From NCBI GenBank assembly GCA_044225795.1, contig JBGAIF010000005.1, forward strand, positions 124,001-188,000: DNA of 64,000 nt, in the 5' to 3' direction. Below, piece after piece: positions 25,040 through 34,179 of the stretch. Made by a program: the position numbers and the translations under genes. The stretch's first letter is position 1. Every line of letters starts with the position of its first letter. The notes under the pieces are model-generated. The model was not told the origin of the DNA and ran no database searches. It was given only the letters and a program-made list of their open reading frames with translations. The DNA is from Nemorincola sp044225795. GTDB lineage: Bacteria > Bacteroidota > Bacteroidia > Chitinophagales > Chitinophagaceae.

Positions 25040-26383
25040 TTATCGGTGTTTTATTAAGATACGTTCGTGTGTTGCTTTAAAGGAGGGCGCTATTACAGAA
25101 AGCACATACACACCCTGCTGATACTCCCGTAGGTCCACAACTACCTCCCGGTTCGTCCGCTCATCCATACTGGCCACTATGCGGCCCTGAAAATCGCTCA
25201 CGGTAATGGATGCGGTCTCTTCAGTGGGAGTGCGGATATTCATGAAAAATTTCCCATCATTTGAGTTCGGATATACGGATAGCCCCGGCTGTCTCGTTTC
25301 GTTCAGTTCGGTAAAGACAGTGCTCTTTATATACCTTACCCTGTTGTTGCCCCAGTCTGCAATAAAAAGGCTTCCCGCGGCATCTGTTTTTAAACAAGCA
25401 GGAGAGGATAGCTTTGCAGCAGTTGCAGCTATATTATCACCATTATAGCCACTAACACCATCTCCAGCATATGTAGAAATAATTCCATTGGGATCAACTC
25501 TTCGAACAAGATCGTTATCTGATATGTAGACATTTCCATTTTTATCTACGGCAACAGAGTATGGCAAATATAACAATGCGGCTGTCGCTGCTCCTCCATC
25601 TCCTGCATACCCCATTGTACCAGTACCAGCAATAGTTGTGATCATACCATGCGTATCTACCTTTCTTACTGTATTTCCACTATGCTCAGCAAAATAAATA
25701 CTGCCATTTACATCGATAGCTAACCCGCACGGCTGCTCTAATCCTGCGTCAGTGGCCATGCCTCCGTCACCAGTATGTGCGCCAACTCCTTTACCCGCCA
25801 CAACTGTCAGCGTTCCCACATTGTTTATTTTAAATATTCTCGCATTGTTCTCATCAGTAAAATAAATATTGCCACTACCATCAATATCAATACCGATGCA
25901 GGCACCTATTTGTGCAGATGTTGCAGGTATATTGCTTCCTGTGAAACCGGAAGTGCCGGTACCCGCTATAGTAGTGATAACACCTGATGCATCGATCTTT
26001 CTTATGCGGTAATTATGGTCGTCGGTAAAAAAGATGTTGCCACTAACATCCACTGCTATACTCGATGGGTAGCTAATTTGCGCATCCGTTGCTGCAATAT
26101 TATCGCCATTGTAGCCCGCGGTTCCGGTGCCTGCTACAGTGGATATAATGCCGCTTGTATTTACTTTTCTTATGCGGTTATTTAAGCCATCACAGATGTA
26201 CAAGTTACCTCCGGCATCAATAGCGATATCAGACGGGTTTTTCAATTGCGCAGCCGCTGCTGCAATACCATCTCCATTATATCCGCCTGTGCCAGTTCCT
26301 GCAATAGTAGTAATGATCTGGGCATATGCACCAAACACAAAGAAGACATTCAGTATCGCTAAACATAGGATATATCTCTTCAT
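25040..26383 (-). CDS. NHL-repeat propeller protein with T9SS sorting domain (copy D)
   Basis: The 447-residue product has a signal peptide (MKRYILCLAILNVFFVFGAYAQ). About six NHL repeats (AGTGTGGYNGDG, IAIDAGGNLYICDGLNNRIRK) form a beta-propeller. A C-terminal T9SS type A sorting domain follows (from about 365, LSVYPNSNDGKFFMNIRT). Such cargo is moved through the outer membrane and usually anchored to or released from the surface. It is the fourth gene of a tandem paralogue set; its upstream 79 bases match those of copy A exactly. Function is unknown. NHL propellers often bind proteins, RNA or sugars. Confidence 0.9.
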   Translation of the reverse strand: MKRYILCLAILNVFFVFGAYAQIITTIAGTGTGGYNGDGIAAAAAQLKNPSDIAIDAGGNLYICDGLNNRIRKVNTSGIISTVAGTGTAGYNGDNIAATDAQISYPSSIAVDVSGNIFFTDDHNYRIRKIDASGVITTIAGTGTSGFTGSNIPATSAQIGACIGIDIDGSGNIYFTDENNARIFKINNVGTLTVVAGKGVGAHTGDGGMATDAGLEQPCGLAIDVNGSIYFAEHSGNTVRKVDTHGMITTIAGTGTMGYAGDGGAATAALLYLPYSVAVDKNGNVYISDNDLVRRVDPNGIISTYAGDGVSGYNGDNIAATAAKLSSPACLKTDAAGSLFIADWGNNRVRYIKSTVFTELNETRQPGLSVYPNSNDGKFFMNIRTPTEETASITVSDFQGRIVASMDERTNREVVVDLREYQQGVYVLSVIAPSFKATHERILIKHR

Positions 26384-26462
26384 AGCGTTATTGATTTATT
26401 ACAAGCTGTGATTCAATTGACGTTACATAATTAGGAAACCTTTGGTACGGAAAGAAGAAAAA
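26384..26462. repeat. 79-bp direct repeat, copy upstream of NHL gene D
   Basis: This sequence is identical to 30952-31030, upstream of NHL gene A, and starts immediately at the start codon. It points to duplication of a gene together with its upstream region. Confidence 0.88.
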
Positions 26463-26553
26463 CACGATAAAATATTATCAATTTAATAAAACTAAGGGAG
26501 ATGGCACAATTGTGAAGTTATTTAGTCTGTAGTCTTTATTCTGTTCATTCTGC

Positions 26554-26766
26554 AGTTGTTGGTGTTCTTCACCAACAACTAGGGTGATGGGAGTGCTACT
26601 CCCGCATACAATAGATGACATCATATTTCCATCTGAAAGCAACGCTTAGTGGAATAATATGCGAATAGAAGCAGATGCGTTTGTACATAATCAAATGCAG
26701 CAAGACGCATGGAATATGATTGAGCCTTGCCATCATATCAGTTGTTGGTGAAGAACACCAACAACG
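26554..26766. mobile_element. Small hairpin-flanked insertion (REP/BIME- or MITE-like)
   Basis: A hairpin (26554-26580, stem GTTGTTGGTG/CACCAACAAC, loop TTCTT) and its exact reverse complement (26741-26765, loop AAGAA) flank about 160 bases. Further inward, weaker inverted similarity continues (GATGG and TCATATTTCCAT against ATGGAATATG). No open reading frame fits inside. This could be a REP-type pair or a small non-autonomous element. Confidence 0.45.
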
Positions 26767-26771
26767 GCGGA

Positions 26772-28112
26772 CTATCTATAAATAAGAATTCTCGTTCGCA
26801 ATTCTTTAAATTGCTTGGATTCCGCTATAATGCTATACATACCGCTCGGTCTATCGAGGCTTATGGAAATATCTTCATTAGTTGGTACTGGTAGTTTTTT
26901 CACGACTTGACCAATGGCATCTGTAATTTGAACATCGAATATGGCCTTAGGCTCTGACGAAATGCGTAGAATGAACCTTCCATCTGACGAAGGACAGGGG
27001 TAAATGGCTATTTTCTCATTTGAAATAATTGCACTACCCAAGCCAACTGCATTTCTAACATACCTTAATCGCTCGTTTCCGTAGTCAGTAATATATAAAC
27101 TCCCATATTTATCAACTGAGATCCCAAGAGGCTGCTTCATTTCCGCATCTATTGCCAGTCCTCCGTCGCCTGCGAATCCTGTAGTTCCTTTTCCTGCTAC
27201 GGTACTAATAACACCCGCTTTATCAATTTTTCTTACTCTTACATTCAAAACATCTGCGACATAGACATTCCCACTTCCATCTAATGCGATCCCAAACGGA
27301 TTATGAAGTTGAGCGGTACTTGCAGAGATATTGTCTCCGTTATAGCCAAAAGAAGTTGTCCCTGCAATTATATTCAGCATGCCCGTAGAATTAATATGGC
27401 ATACTCTATTAGCGTACGGCGATGTAAAGAAAACACTTCCCGATTCGTCCGTAACAACATCAAACGGTTGGCTTATTGCAGTGGCCGTAGCAATACCATT
27501 GGATAATACACCAGAAGAACCTGTACCAGCGCATGTGGAGATTATTCCTGATGGACTAATCTTGCGAATGCGTTCATTCAGTACGTCGCAAACATAGATA
27601 TTACCTGTTTTATCAATGGCTATACCATGAGGAGAGTATAACTCAGCCGACGTGGCGGATATACCGTCTCCATTATAACCTGGTGATCCTGTTCCTGCAA
27701 TTGTTGTTATTTTTCCTGAAGCATCGATTCTTCTAATACGTTGGTTGGCATTATCACTAATAAATAAATTTCCATAGTTATCTATTGCCACGCCCAATGG
27801 GTCATTCAATTGAGCATCCGTAGCAAGTATATTATCGCCATTATAACCTGCAACTCCGGTACCAGCAACTGTGATTATTTTACCATCGTTATTTATTTTT
27901 CTGATTCGATTATTTCCTGCGTCAGCTACATAAATGCTTCCATCCAAACTCAATGCAGTAAAATAGGGTTGAAACAACTCACAATCAATCGCAGCCCCTC
28001 CATCTCCCAACCCTGCTGTTCCACCGCCCGCAATAGTTGTGATCATTTGCGCATTTGTAATACACACAAAGAAGACATTCAGTATCGCTAAACATAGGAT
28101 ATATCTCTTCAT
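26772..28112 (-). CDS. NHL-repeat propeller protein with variant T9SS sorting domain (copy C)
   Basis: The 446-residue product has the shared signal peptide (MKRYILCLAILNVFFVCITN) and an N-terminal part close to copy B (GGGTAGLGDGGAAIDCE). About six NHL repeats follow. Its C-terminal sorting domain (IAIYPCPSSDGRFILRISSE, ending RTRILIYR) has diverged from the other three copies. The coding sequence is A/T-richer than its neighbours. The surface or extracellular location is inferred. The hairpin element at 26554-26766 begins six bases after its stop. Confidence 0.88.
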   Translation of the reverse strand: MKRYILCLAILNVFFVCITNAQMITTIAGGGTAGLGDGGAAIDCELFQPYFTALSLDGSIYVADAGNNRIRKINNDGKIITVAGTGVAGYNGDNILATDAQLNDPLGVAIDNYGNLFISDNANQRIRRIDASGKITTIAGTGSPGYNGDGISATSAELYSPHGIAIDKTGNIYVCDVLNERIRKISPSGIISTCAGTGSSGVLSNGIATATAISQPFDVVTDESGSVFFTSPYANRVCHINSTGMLNIIAGTTSFGYNGDNISASTAQLHNPFGIALDGSGNVYVADVLNVRVRKIDKAGVISTVAGKGTTGFAGDGGLAIDAEMKQPLGISVDKYGSLYITDYGNERLRYVRNAVGLGSAIISNEKIAIYPCPSSDGRFILRISSEPKAIFDVQITDAIGQVVKKLPVPTNEDISISLDRPSGMYSIIAESKQFKELRTRILIYR

Positions 28113-28186
28113 AGCGTTATTGATTTATCGTTGGTTGTCTTTCAATAGACGTTTTGTACCTGGAAAAATCAGAGTTAGTTTCTTTA
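28113..28186. repeat. 74-bp intergenic direct repeat between NHL copies C and B
   Basis: It is the same as 29531-29604 apart from one base (agcgtt here, agcatt there). It spans the full gap between the two genes. Confidence 0.85.
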
Positions 28187-29530
28187 TCAGTGTTTTATTA
28201 AGATACGTTCGTGTGTTGCTTTTAAAGAGGGCGCCATTACAGAAAGCACATACACCCCTTCCGGATACTCCCGTAGGTTCACAGCTACCTCCCGGTTCGT
28301 CCGCTCATTCATTTTGGTCACTATACGGCCCAGAAGATCACTCACAGTAATAGATGCGGTCTCTTCAGTGCCAGTGCGGATATTCATGAAAAATCTCCCA
28401 TCATTTGGGTTAGGATATACGGATAGAACTCCCGTTATAGGGAATTTTCGCTCCACAGTAAGTGTATTTTTAATAAAACGTATTCTATCATTACCAAAGT
28501 CTGAAATGTATATACTGCCATATTTATCACATGTCACTCCAACAGGTGATTTCATTTCAGCATCTGTGGCCGGGCCTCCGTCACCACTATATCCGTTCAC
28601 ACCTTTTCCAGCAACAGTTGTAATAATACCCTGATCATTAACTCTACGAATCCGGCTGTTCACAACATCCGCAATATAAATGTTGCCCTTCTTGTCTAAT
28701 GACACGTTGAAGGGGCCATTTAACTTCGCAGTTGTCGCCGCAATATTGTCGCCGTTATACCCAAAACTTCCCGTTCCGGCAACCGTAGAAATAATACCAG
28801 ATAAATTGACTTTGTAAACTCTGTGAGCAGATTGGGCTGCAAAAAAGATATTCCCACTTTCATCTATTGTGACACCAAAGGGCTGACCAATTGCCGAAGT
28901 AGTAGCCAATGCACCTTCTATAAATATACCCGGAGCCCCGGTTCCTGCTACCGTATTAATTATGCCGGATGCATCTACCTTGCGAAGCCGCTCATTAAGC
29001 ACGTCACAGATATAAATGTTACCAAAATTATCCACAGCAATACCATGAGGAGAATATAAAGATGTTGCTGTTGCCGCTAAACCATCACCACCAAAACCAG
29101 TCGATCCATTACCAGCTACAGTCGTAATCACTCCTGATGGATCTACTTTACGTATTCTATGGTTGGCATTATCACTAAAAAACAAGTTGCCATGGGCATC
29201 TGTCGCCAGACCAAGTGGTTCATTTATTTTCGCGTTAGTTGCGGCAAAACCATCCCCATCAAATCCGGCAATTCCTGTACCTGCTACCGTTGTAATAACT
29301 CCGGATGAATTTATCTTACGCACCCGATTATTGCCCTGATCAGCTATATACAAATTACCGCTCAGATCGAATGCAGTAAAATATGGTTGAAACAACTCAC
29401 AATCAATCGCAGCCCCTCCATCTCCCAACCCTGCTGTTCCACCGCCCGCAATAGTTGTGATCATTTGCGCATTTGTAATACACACAAAGAAGACATTCAG
29501 TATCATCAAACATAGGATATATCTCTTCAT
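28187..29530 (-). CDS. NHL-repeat propeller protein with T9SS sorting domain (copy B)
   Basis: The 447-residue product has the shared signal peptide and an N-terminus nearly identical to copy C. About six NHL repeats follow (VAGTGIAGFDGDGFAATNAK type). The C-terminal sorting domain (LSVYPNPNDGRFFMNIRT, ending THERILIKH) is close to copy A. It is therefore a mosaic, front like C and back like A. It would be exported by Sec, then through the T9SS. Function is unknown. Confidence 0.9.
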   Translation of the reverse strand: MKRYILCLMILNVFFVCITNAQMITTIAGGGTAGLGDGGAAIDCELFQPYFTAFDLSGNLYIADQGNNRVRKINSSGVITTVAGTGIAGFDGDGFAATNAKINEPLGLATDAHGNLFFSDNANHRIRKVDPSGVITTVAGNGSTGFGGDGLAATATSLYSPHGIAVDNFGNIYICDVLNERLRKVDASGIINTVAGTGAPGIFIEGALATTSAIGQPFGVTIDESGNIFFAAQSAHRVYKVNLSGIISTVAGTGSFGYNGDNIAATTAKLNGPFNVSLDKKGNIYIADVVNSRIRRVNDQGIITTVAGKGVNGYSGDGGPATDAEMKSPVGVTCDKYGSIYISDFGNDRIRFIKNTLTVERKFPITGVLSVYPNPNDGRFFMNIRTGTEETASITVSDLLGRIVTKMNERTNREVAVNLREYPEGVYVLSVMAPSLKATHERILIKH

Positions 29531-29604
29531 AGCATTATTGATTTATCGTTGGTTGTCTTTCAATAGACGTTTTGTACCTGGAAAAATCAGAGTTAGTTTC
29601 TTTA
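29531..29604. repeat. 74-bp intergenic direct repeat between NHL copies B and A
   Basis: It matches 28113-28186 with one base change, so the unit gene-plus-gap of about 1.42 kb appears tandemly duplicated. Confidence 0.85.
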
Positions 29605-30951
29605 TCAGTGTTTTATTAAGATACGTTCGTGTGTTGCTTTTAAAGAGGGCGCCACTACCGTTAGCACATACACCCCTTCCGGATACTCCCGTAGGTTCAC
29701 AGCTACCTCCCGGTTCGTCCGCTCATCCATACTGGCCACTATGCGGCCCTGAAAATCGCTCACGGTAATGGATACGGTCTCTTCAGTGGGAGTGCGGATA
29801 TTCATGAAAAATTTCCCATCATTTGAGTTCGGATATACGGATAGCCCCGGCTGTCTCGTTTCGTTCAGTTCGGTAAAGACAGTGTTCTTTATATACCTTA
29901 CCCTGTTGTTGCCCCAGTCGGCAATGTATAGGCTTCCGGCGGCATCTGTTTTTACGCATCCGGGTGAAGAGATCATTGCTGCCGTTGCAGCAATATTATC
30001 CCCATTATAGCCACCAGATCCCGTACCGGCAACAGTTATGATAATACCTGATGCATGGTCTATCCTTCTTATTGCAGAATTTTGATCCGGGAAAAATATA
30101 TTGCCGTCTTTATCTACGGTGACTGAAAACGGGAAATGTAGCAATGCTGCAGTAGCAGGACCGCCATCTCCGGCATATCCCGAGGTTCCGGTACCGGCTA
30201 TAGTACTTATCATACCGTGAGTATCTATCTTTCTTATGGTATTTCCGCCATGTTCTGCAAAATAAATATTGCCTGCAGCGTCACGTGCCAAACCGGAAGG
30301 ATAAGCTAGTCCAGCCGCAGTAGCAGGTCCACCATCTCCCGTATGTACGCCGAATGTTTGACCTGCAAGTACCGTTAGCATTCCGGAATTATCTACTTTA
30401 CACACCTTTTGATTGCCGATATCATCATAATACAAATTACCGGTTTGATCGACAGCTATTCCAAAACAAGCACCTATCTGAGCGGAGCTGGCTGCAACAT
30501 TACTACCTTTGAAACCTGAGGTGCCAGTTCCTGCTATTGTAGTTATGATACCTGAAGTATTGATCTTACGTATACGGTAATTATGGTCGTCTGTAAAAAA
30601 AATATTTCCTGCAGCATCTATAGCAATGCTTGACGGGTAGCTGATCTGTGCATTTGTAGCATCTATATCATCTCCATTGTACCCCCCTGTAGATGTTCCT
30701 GCTATTGTAGAGATGATACCGGCTGAATTTACTTTTCGAATTCGGTCATTGTCGGCATCACATATGTACATATTGCCCGCAATATCAAAAGCAATATCCT
30801 GCGGATGATTAAATTGAGCAGATACCGCAGCAATACCGTCTCCGTTATATCCGTTAGTGCCTGTACCTGCAATAGTGGTAATGGTCTGCGCCTGCGCGCT
30901 ATACGCAAAAAAGATACTCAGCATCGCTAAACATAGGATATATCTCTTCAT
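29605..30951 (-). CDS. NHL-repeat propeller protein with T9SS sorting domain (copy A)
   Basis: The 448-residue product has a signal peptide (MKRYILCLAMLSIFFAYSAQ), about six NHL repeats and a T9SS type A sorting domain (LSVYPNSNDGKFFMNIRT). It is first in the direction of transcription. Its repeats and sorting domain resemble copy D most, and its upstream 79 bases are identical to those of D. The function is unknown. Together the four copies give a set of surface propellers with different binding faces. Confidence 0.9.
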   Translation of the reverse strand: MKRYILCLAMLSIFFAYSAQAQTITTIAGTGTNGYNGDGIAAVSAQFNHPQDIAFDIAGNMYICDADNDRIRKVNSAGIISTIAGTSTGGYNGDDIDATNAQISYPSSIAIDAAGNIFFTDDHNYRIRKINTSGIITTIAGTGTSGFKGSNVAASSAQIGACFGIAVDQTGNLYYDDIGNQKVCKVDNSGMLTVLAGQTFGVHTGDGGPATAAGLAYPSGLARDAAGNIYFAEHGGNTIRKIDTHGMISTIAGTGTSGYAGDGGPATAALLHFPFSVTVDKDGNIFFPDQNSAIRRIDHASGIIITVAGTGSGGYNGDNIAATAAMISSPGCVKTDAAGSLYIADWGNNRVRYIKNTVFTELNETRQPGLSVYPNSNDGKFFMNIRTPTEETVSITVSDFQGRIVASMDERTNREVAVNLREYPEGVYVLTVVAPSLKATHERILIKH

Positions 30952-31030
30952 AGCGTTATTGATTTATTACAAGCTGTGATTCAATTGACGTTACATAATT
31001 AGGAAACCTTTGGTACGGAAAGAAGAAAAA
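30952..31030. repeat. 79-bp direct repeat, copy upstream of NHL gene A
   Basis: It is identical to 26384-26462 upstream of NHL gene D. The homology stops abruptly at 31030/26462. Confidence 0.88.
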
Positions 31031-31400
31031 TATTAGTTTTTTTAAAAATACCGTTAAACAACCGTGGAACGATACAAATTTTATTTATTCTACAGTCATG
31101 CGCCCACTCTTTGGCACGCCATTTGCTGCATTATATGGCTGGTTGTTTCGTTGTGCTTATCAGGTGGTTTTGCACAAAAAATTGCACACTGTGTAACTTC
31201 GGGTTGCGCACTCCGGTATTGAGGATCAATACATTAAGCCCGGAATTGCGCACTTTGCACATGAAAAAAGAATTTGCGCACTTTATACTTGAGGAGATCC
31301 CGGGAGCAGCGAGGAACCCGCTGACACTGGTATGGCCCCCGTTGGGTTGATCGCACATAAGTGTTGCGCCAATTTGCGCCAGACTACATCAGTTGATCCG
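31031..31400. other. Gene-free region with TTGCGCACT repeats
   Basis: No credible gene was found. The exact 9-mer TTGCGCACT occurs at 31204-31212, 31246-31254 and 31274-31282, and a near copy (TTGCACACT) at 31182-31190. The spacing is irregular. Confidence 0.5.
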
Positions 31401-31811
31401 CTACTCGCTCTTATCAACAGAATACATGCCCGCGCCTATGAACAGCAGCCCGAAGAATGTGCAGGCCAGTTCCACGGCATGGCCGGCGCCTTTGATACCA
31501 TCACCGGTAGCAAAATGGTCGGCAGCGGCCACTACAAAGTTGATGACCATGAGCAGGCAAACCAGCCGGAACCAAAGGCCAAGAACACAGAAAAGTCCGC
31601 CGATGGTCTCAGTGACGGCGCACATAAAACCCCAGAAAACAGGCCAGAAATTAACATGAACATAGACCATAGAATGACCCAGCGATTCCCACTCCTTAGG
31701 CCCGCCTGTGAGTTTTGGCAGCCCGTGTATCATCATCATTACACCAAGGCCGGCGCGCATCACCAGCAGCCCGAAGTTCCTGTACTCGCCAAGTTTGGAA
31801 AGAAATGCCAT
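31401..31811 (-). CDS. DoxX family membrane protein
   Basis: The 136-residue product has four hydrophobic helices and starts with the DoxX pattern GLLVMRAGLGVMMMIHGLPK. WGFMCAVTETIGGLFCVLGL and AADHF also fit the DoxX family. Members sit in the inner membrane, with proposed links to quinone or redox-stress handling. It is divergent from the periplasmic protein gene at 31956. No partner enzyme is next to it. Function is uncertain. Confidence 0.88.
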   Translation of the reverse strand: MAFLSKLGEYRNFGLLVMRAGLGVMMMIHGLPKLTGGPKEWESLGHSMVYVHVNFWPVFWGFMCAVTETIGGLFCVLGLWFRLVCLLMVINFVVAAADHFATGDGIKGAGHAVELACTFFGLLFIGAGMYSVDKSE

Positions 31812-31955
31812 ATCAGTTCATTAACCGGCATTAAAGGTACTCAAAACGTCTCTATCGCCATAGATACCTTCATGCGTTTGAATATCTTGTTAAAAAAGAA
31901 GGGCACGGCCACCATATCGGCCTTATTGGCTAACTTACAGACCTGTTATCAGACT

Positions 31956-33230
31956 ATGATCAGAAGAATACTTTTAGTGCCTGTAGTGTGTTTGCTGCAG
32001 GTTGTGTTTGCGGGCAATGCGTGGGCCGGCAGGATACTGATACCCATGGATGCCGATGGGCAGGCCAATCACCTGAAAGCCTACGGTGTAGCCTATGCCG
32101 CCCTGAAAGCCGGCATGACCGTGGACTGGCTCCTCAACTATAAGTCGGGCAGCTTTGTACTGGATCAGTCAGATGCTATCAGCCGCATGTGCAAGCTGCG
32201 CGGTGTGTCCTTTGAGATCATCAGCGACGCCCAGTACCTGGGTATCGTCAATGAAATTGCCAATCCCGACTTCAACGGCGACATCATAAAACTGGAGAAA
32301 TGCCCGAAAGTGGCGGTTTATACGCCGGGCAACAAAGACCCCTGGGATGATGCCGTAACGATGGCTCTGACCTATGCCGAGATACCATTTGACAAAGTGT
32401 ATGACGATGAGCTGCTGGCAGACGACCTGGCCAAGTATGACTGGCTGCACCTGCACCACGAAGATTTCACCGGGCAGTACGGAAAATTCTGGGCGCAATA
32501 CCGCAATGCGGAGTGGTACCAGAACGACCAGAAAAAGGCGGAGGCCATGGCTGCCAGGCACGGATTTAAGAAGGTGTCGCAACTGCAACTGGCAGTGGCA
32601 AAGAAGATACGGGACTTTGTGGCCGGTGGTGGCTACCTGTTTGCCATGTGCTCTGCTACCGACAGCTACGATATAGCATTGGCGGCAGAAGGTGTGGACA
32701 TCTGCGACATCCCTTTTGACGGCGACCCCATGGACCCTGCCGCACAAAGCAAGCTCGACTTTACGAGGTGCTTTGCCTTTAAGGATTTTACGCTATCTAC
32801 CAGCCCCTACGAATATGAATACTCTAACATAGACAATACCAATTTTCGCCGCGTGCCCATGCAGGCAGATTATTTCACTCTGTTCACATTCTCTGCCAAG
32901 TTCGATCCCGTACCGAGTATGCTCTGCCAGAACCACACCACCACTATTAAAGGCTTTATGGGGCAGACCACTTCATTCCGCAAAGAAGTGCTGAAATCCA
33001 ATGTGCTGGTAATGGGCGATATGAAGCCCGCCAATGAAGCGCGATATATACACGGAGAATATGGCAAGGGCACCTGGACATTCTACGGCGGCCACGATCC
33101 CGAAGACTACGAACACCACATCGGCGATCCGCCCACAGAGCTAAGCCTCCACCCCAACTCTCCCGGCTACCGCCTGATCCTGAACAATGTCCTGTTTCCC
33201 GCGGCAAAAAAGAAACCAAGAAAAACTTAG
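31956..33230 (+). CDS. Conserved secreted protein of unknown function
   Basis: The start at 31956 gives a proper Sec signal (MIRRILLVPVVCLLQVVFAG, cleavage near NAWA). The frame is open further upstream, but that part has no family features and overlaps DoxX on the other strand. The 424-residue product resembles a conserved Bacteroidota family often auto-named 'asparagine synthetase B'. The glutamine amidotransferase and ATP-pyrophosphatase motifs of that enzyme are not visible, so the name is not supported. A Flavodoxin/GATase-like start (GRILIPMDADGQ), KVAVYTPGNKDPWDDAV, LHLHHEDFTGQYGKF and GTWTFYGGHDPEDYEH are striking conserved blocks. It is periplasmic. Confidence 0.8.
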   Translation: MIRRILLVPVVCLLQVVFAGNAWAGRILIPMDADGQANHLKAYGVAYAALKAGMTVDWLLNYKSGSFVLDQSDAISRMCKLRGVSFEIISDAQYLGIVNEIANPDFNGDIIKLEKCPKVAVYTPGNKDPWDDAVTMALTYAEIPFDKVYDDELLADDLAKYDWLHLHHEDFTGQYGKFWAQYRNAEWYQNDQKKAEAMAARHGFKKVSQLQLAVAKKIRDFVAGGGYLFAMCSATDSYDIALAAEGVDICDIPFDGDPMDPAAQSKLDFTRCFAFKDFTLSTSPYEYEYSNIDNTNFRRVPMQADYFTLFTFSAKFDPVPSMLCQNHTTTIKGFMGQTTSFRKEVLKSNVLVMGDMKPANEARYIHGEYGKGTWTFYGGHDPEDYEHHIGDPPTELSLHPNSPGYRLILNNVLFPAAKKKPRKT

Positions 33231-33244
33231 TGTCCGAATTTGAA

Positions 33245-33252
33245 TAACTTTG
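33245..33252 (+). promoter_or_regulatory. -7 promoter box (TAACTTTG) four bases before the DUF983 gene
   Basis: It matches TAnnTTTG and ends four bases before the ATG, another candidate leaderless start. Confidence 0.5.
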
Positions 33253-33256
33253 CGCC

Positions 33257-33658
33257 ATGGCATCTGAAAAACCAATGCTAGTTCCCGCCCTGCTGGGCAT
33301 GAAATGTCCCAGTTGCAGAAAAAGCTTTGTATTCGTCAACAAGAGCATCTTTCCGCTGAATAAATGCCTCGCATTGAATGATGAGTGTGAAGTGTGTGGT
33401 GAGCGGATGAAATCTGAAAGCAACAATGGCGGCGGCATCAACTATGCGCTTACTGTCATTGTCTTCTTCCTGAACCTGGCCTGGTACTGGCCTATCTTCG
33501 GCCTGTCGTACAAAGACAATAGTGTGTTCTGGTATCTTGGTGTCAGCACCACGGTTGTTATCATCATGCAGCCCTGGCTTATGCGGTGGTCGCGCATGAT
33601 ATACCTGTATCTCTACGTTTCCTTCGGCCACTCCCGCCGGGTACGCACAGACGTATAA
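33257..33658 (+). CDS. DUF983 family membrane protein with zinc ribbon
   Basis: The 133-residue product starts MASEKPMLVPALLGMKCPSC. A four-Cys ribbon (CPSC and CEVC) is followed by two transmembrane helices (about 60-80 and 90-108). DUF983 proteins are small inner-membrane proteins of unknown function. It lies 26 bases after the conserved periplasmic gene, but has a -7 box of its own. Confidence 0.85.
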   Translation: MASEKPMLVPALLGMKCPSCRKSFVFVNKSIFPLNKCLALNDECEVCGERMKSESNNGGGINYALTVIVFFLNLAWYWPIFGLSYKDNSVFWYLGVSTTVVIIMQPWLMRWSRMIYLYLYVSFGHSRRVRTDV

Positions 33659-33904
33659 GGGCATTAACGTTATTGCTATATTATTGTTAAAACAGGCGCC
33701 CGCTGAAATTCGTTACAGCCCTGCATACTAACTTAGGTATGCATTACGTTCAGAGCAGGTAAGATGTGATCACATTCTTTGAAAAGATACCCACACGATC
33801 ATTGAAATAGTGCCATTCACCTACGCTTGTCCACCGCTCACCGAAAAACGGTAGGCCGCGCATTGAGGGCACAATACTTTTACATCAAAATCCAATCGAG
33901 GAGT

Positions 33905-34138
33905 ATGAAACAGAATGGCGCTATCAACAACCGGGTATTCATCAATGCCCTTTTAGGCTCACTGCTTTTTGTTCTTGCATTTAGTTTTATCATCACCAAT
34001 TTCGCTAACATCGCTTTATTTCACTTTCCATACACCCTGGTATCGGCACTGCTGGTCAGTTCATCTGTATCGCTGCTGTACCGGGCCATAAAAGATGACA
34101 GGGCCGGCTGGAGCAAGCTCCCCGACATGGGAGAATAG
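33905..34138 (+). CDS. Small two-helix membrane protein
   Basis: The 77-residue product starts at the ATG at 33905 (MKQNGAINNRVFINALLGSL), preceded by GAGG. An in-frame start at 33827 adds 26 unlikely residues. Two hydrophobic helices (about 14-34 and 40-58) and a short polar tail are visible. No family was recognised. It lies 41 bases upstream of the FAD oxidoreductase, on the same strand. Confidence 0.55.
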   Translation: MKQNGAINNRVFINALLGSLLFVLAFSFIITNFANIALFHFPYTLVSALLVSSSVSLLYRAIKDDRAGWSKLPDMGE

Positions 34139-34179
34139 ATCGCCATTATCTGCCGCATCTGTTATACCTTGCGTGTATC

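Noticed and set aside
31332..31955. N-terminal extension of the conserved secreted protein
   Set aside because: It overlaps DoxX on the other strand; the signal peptide begins at 31956, and the extension has no family features.
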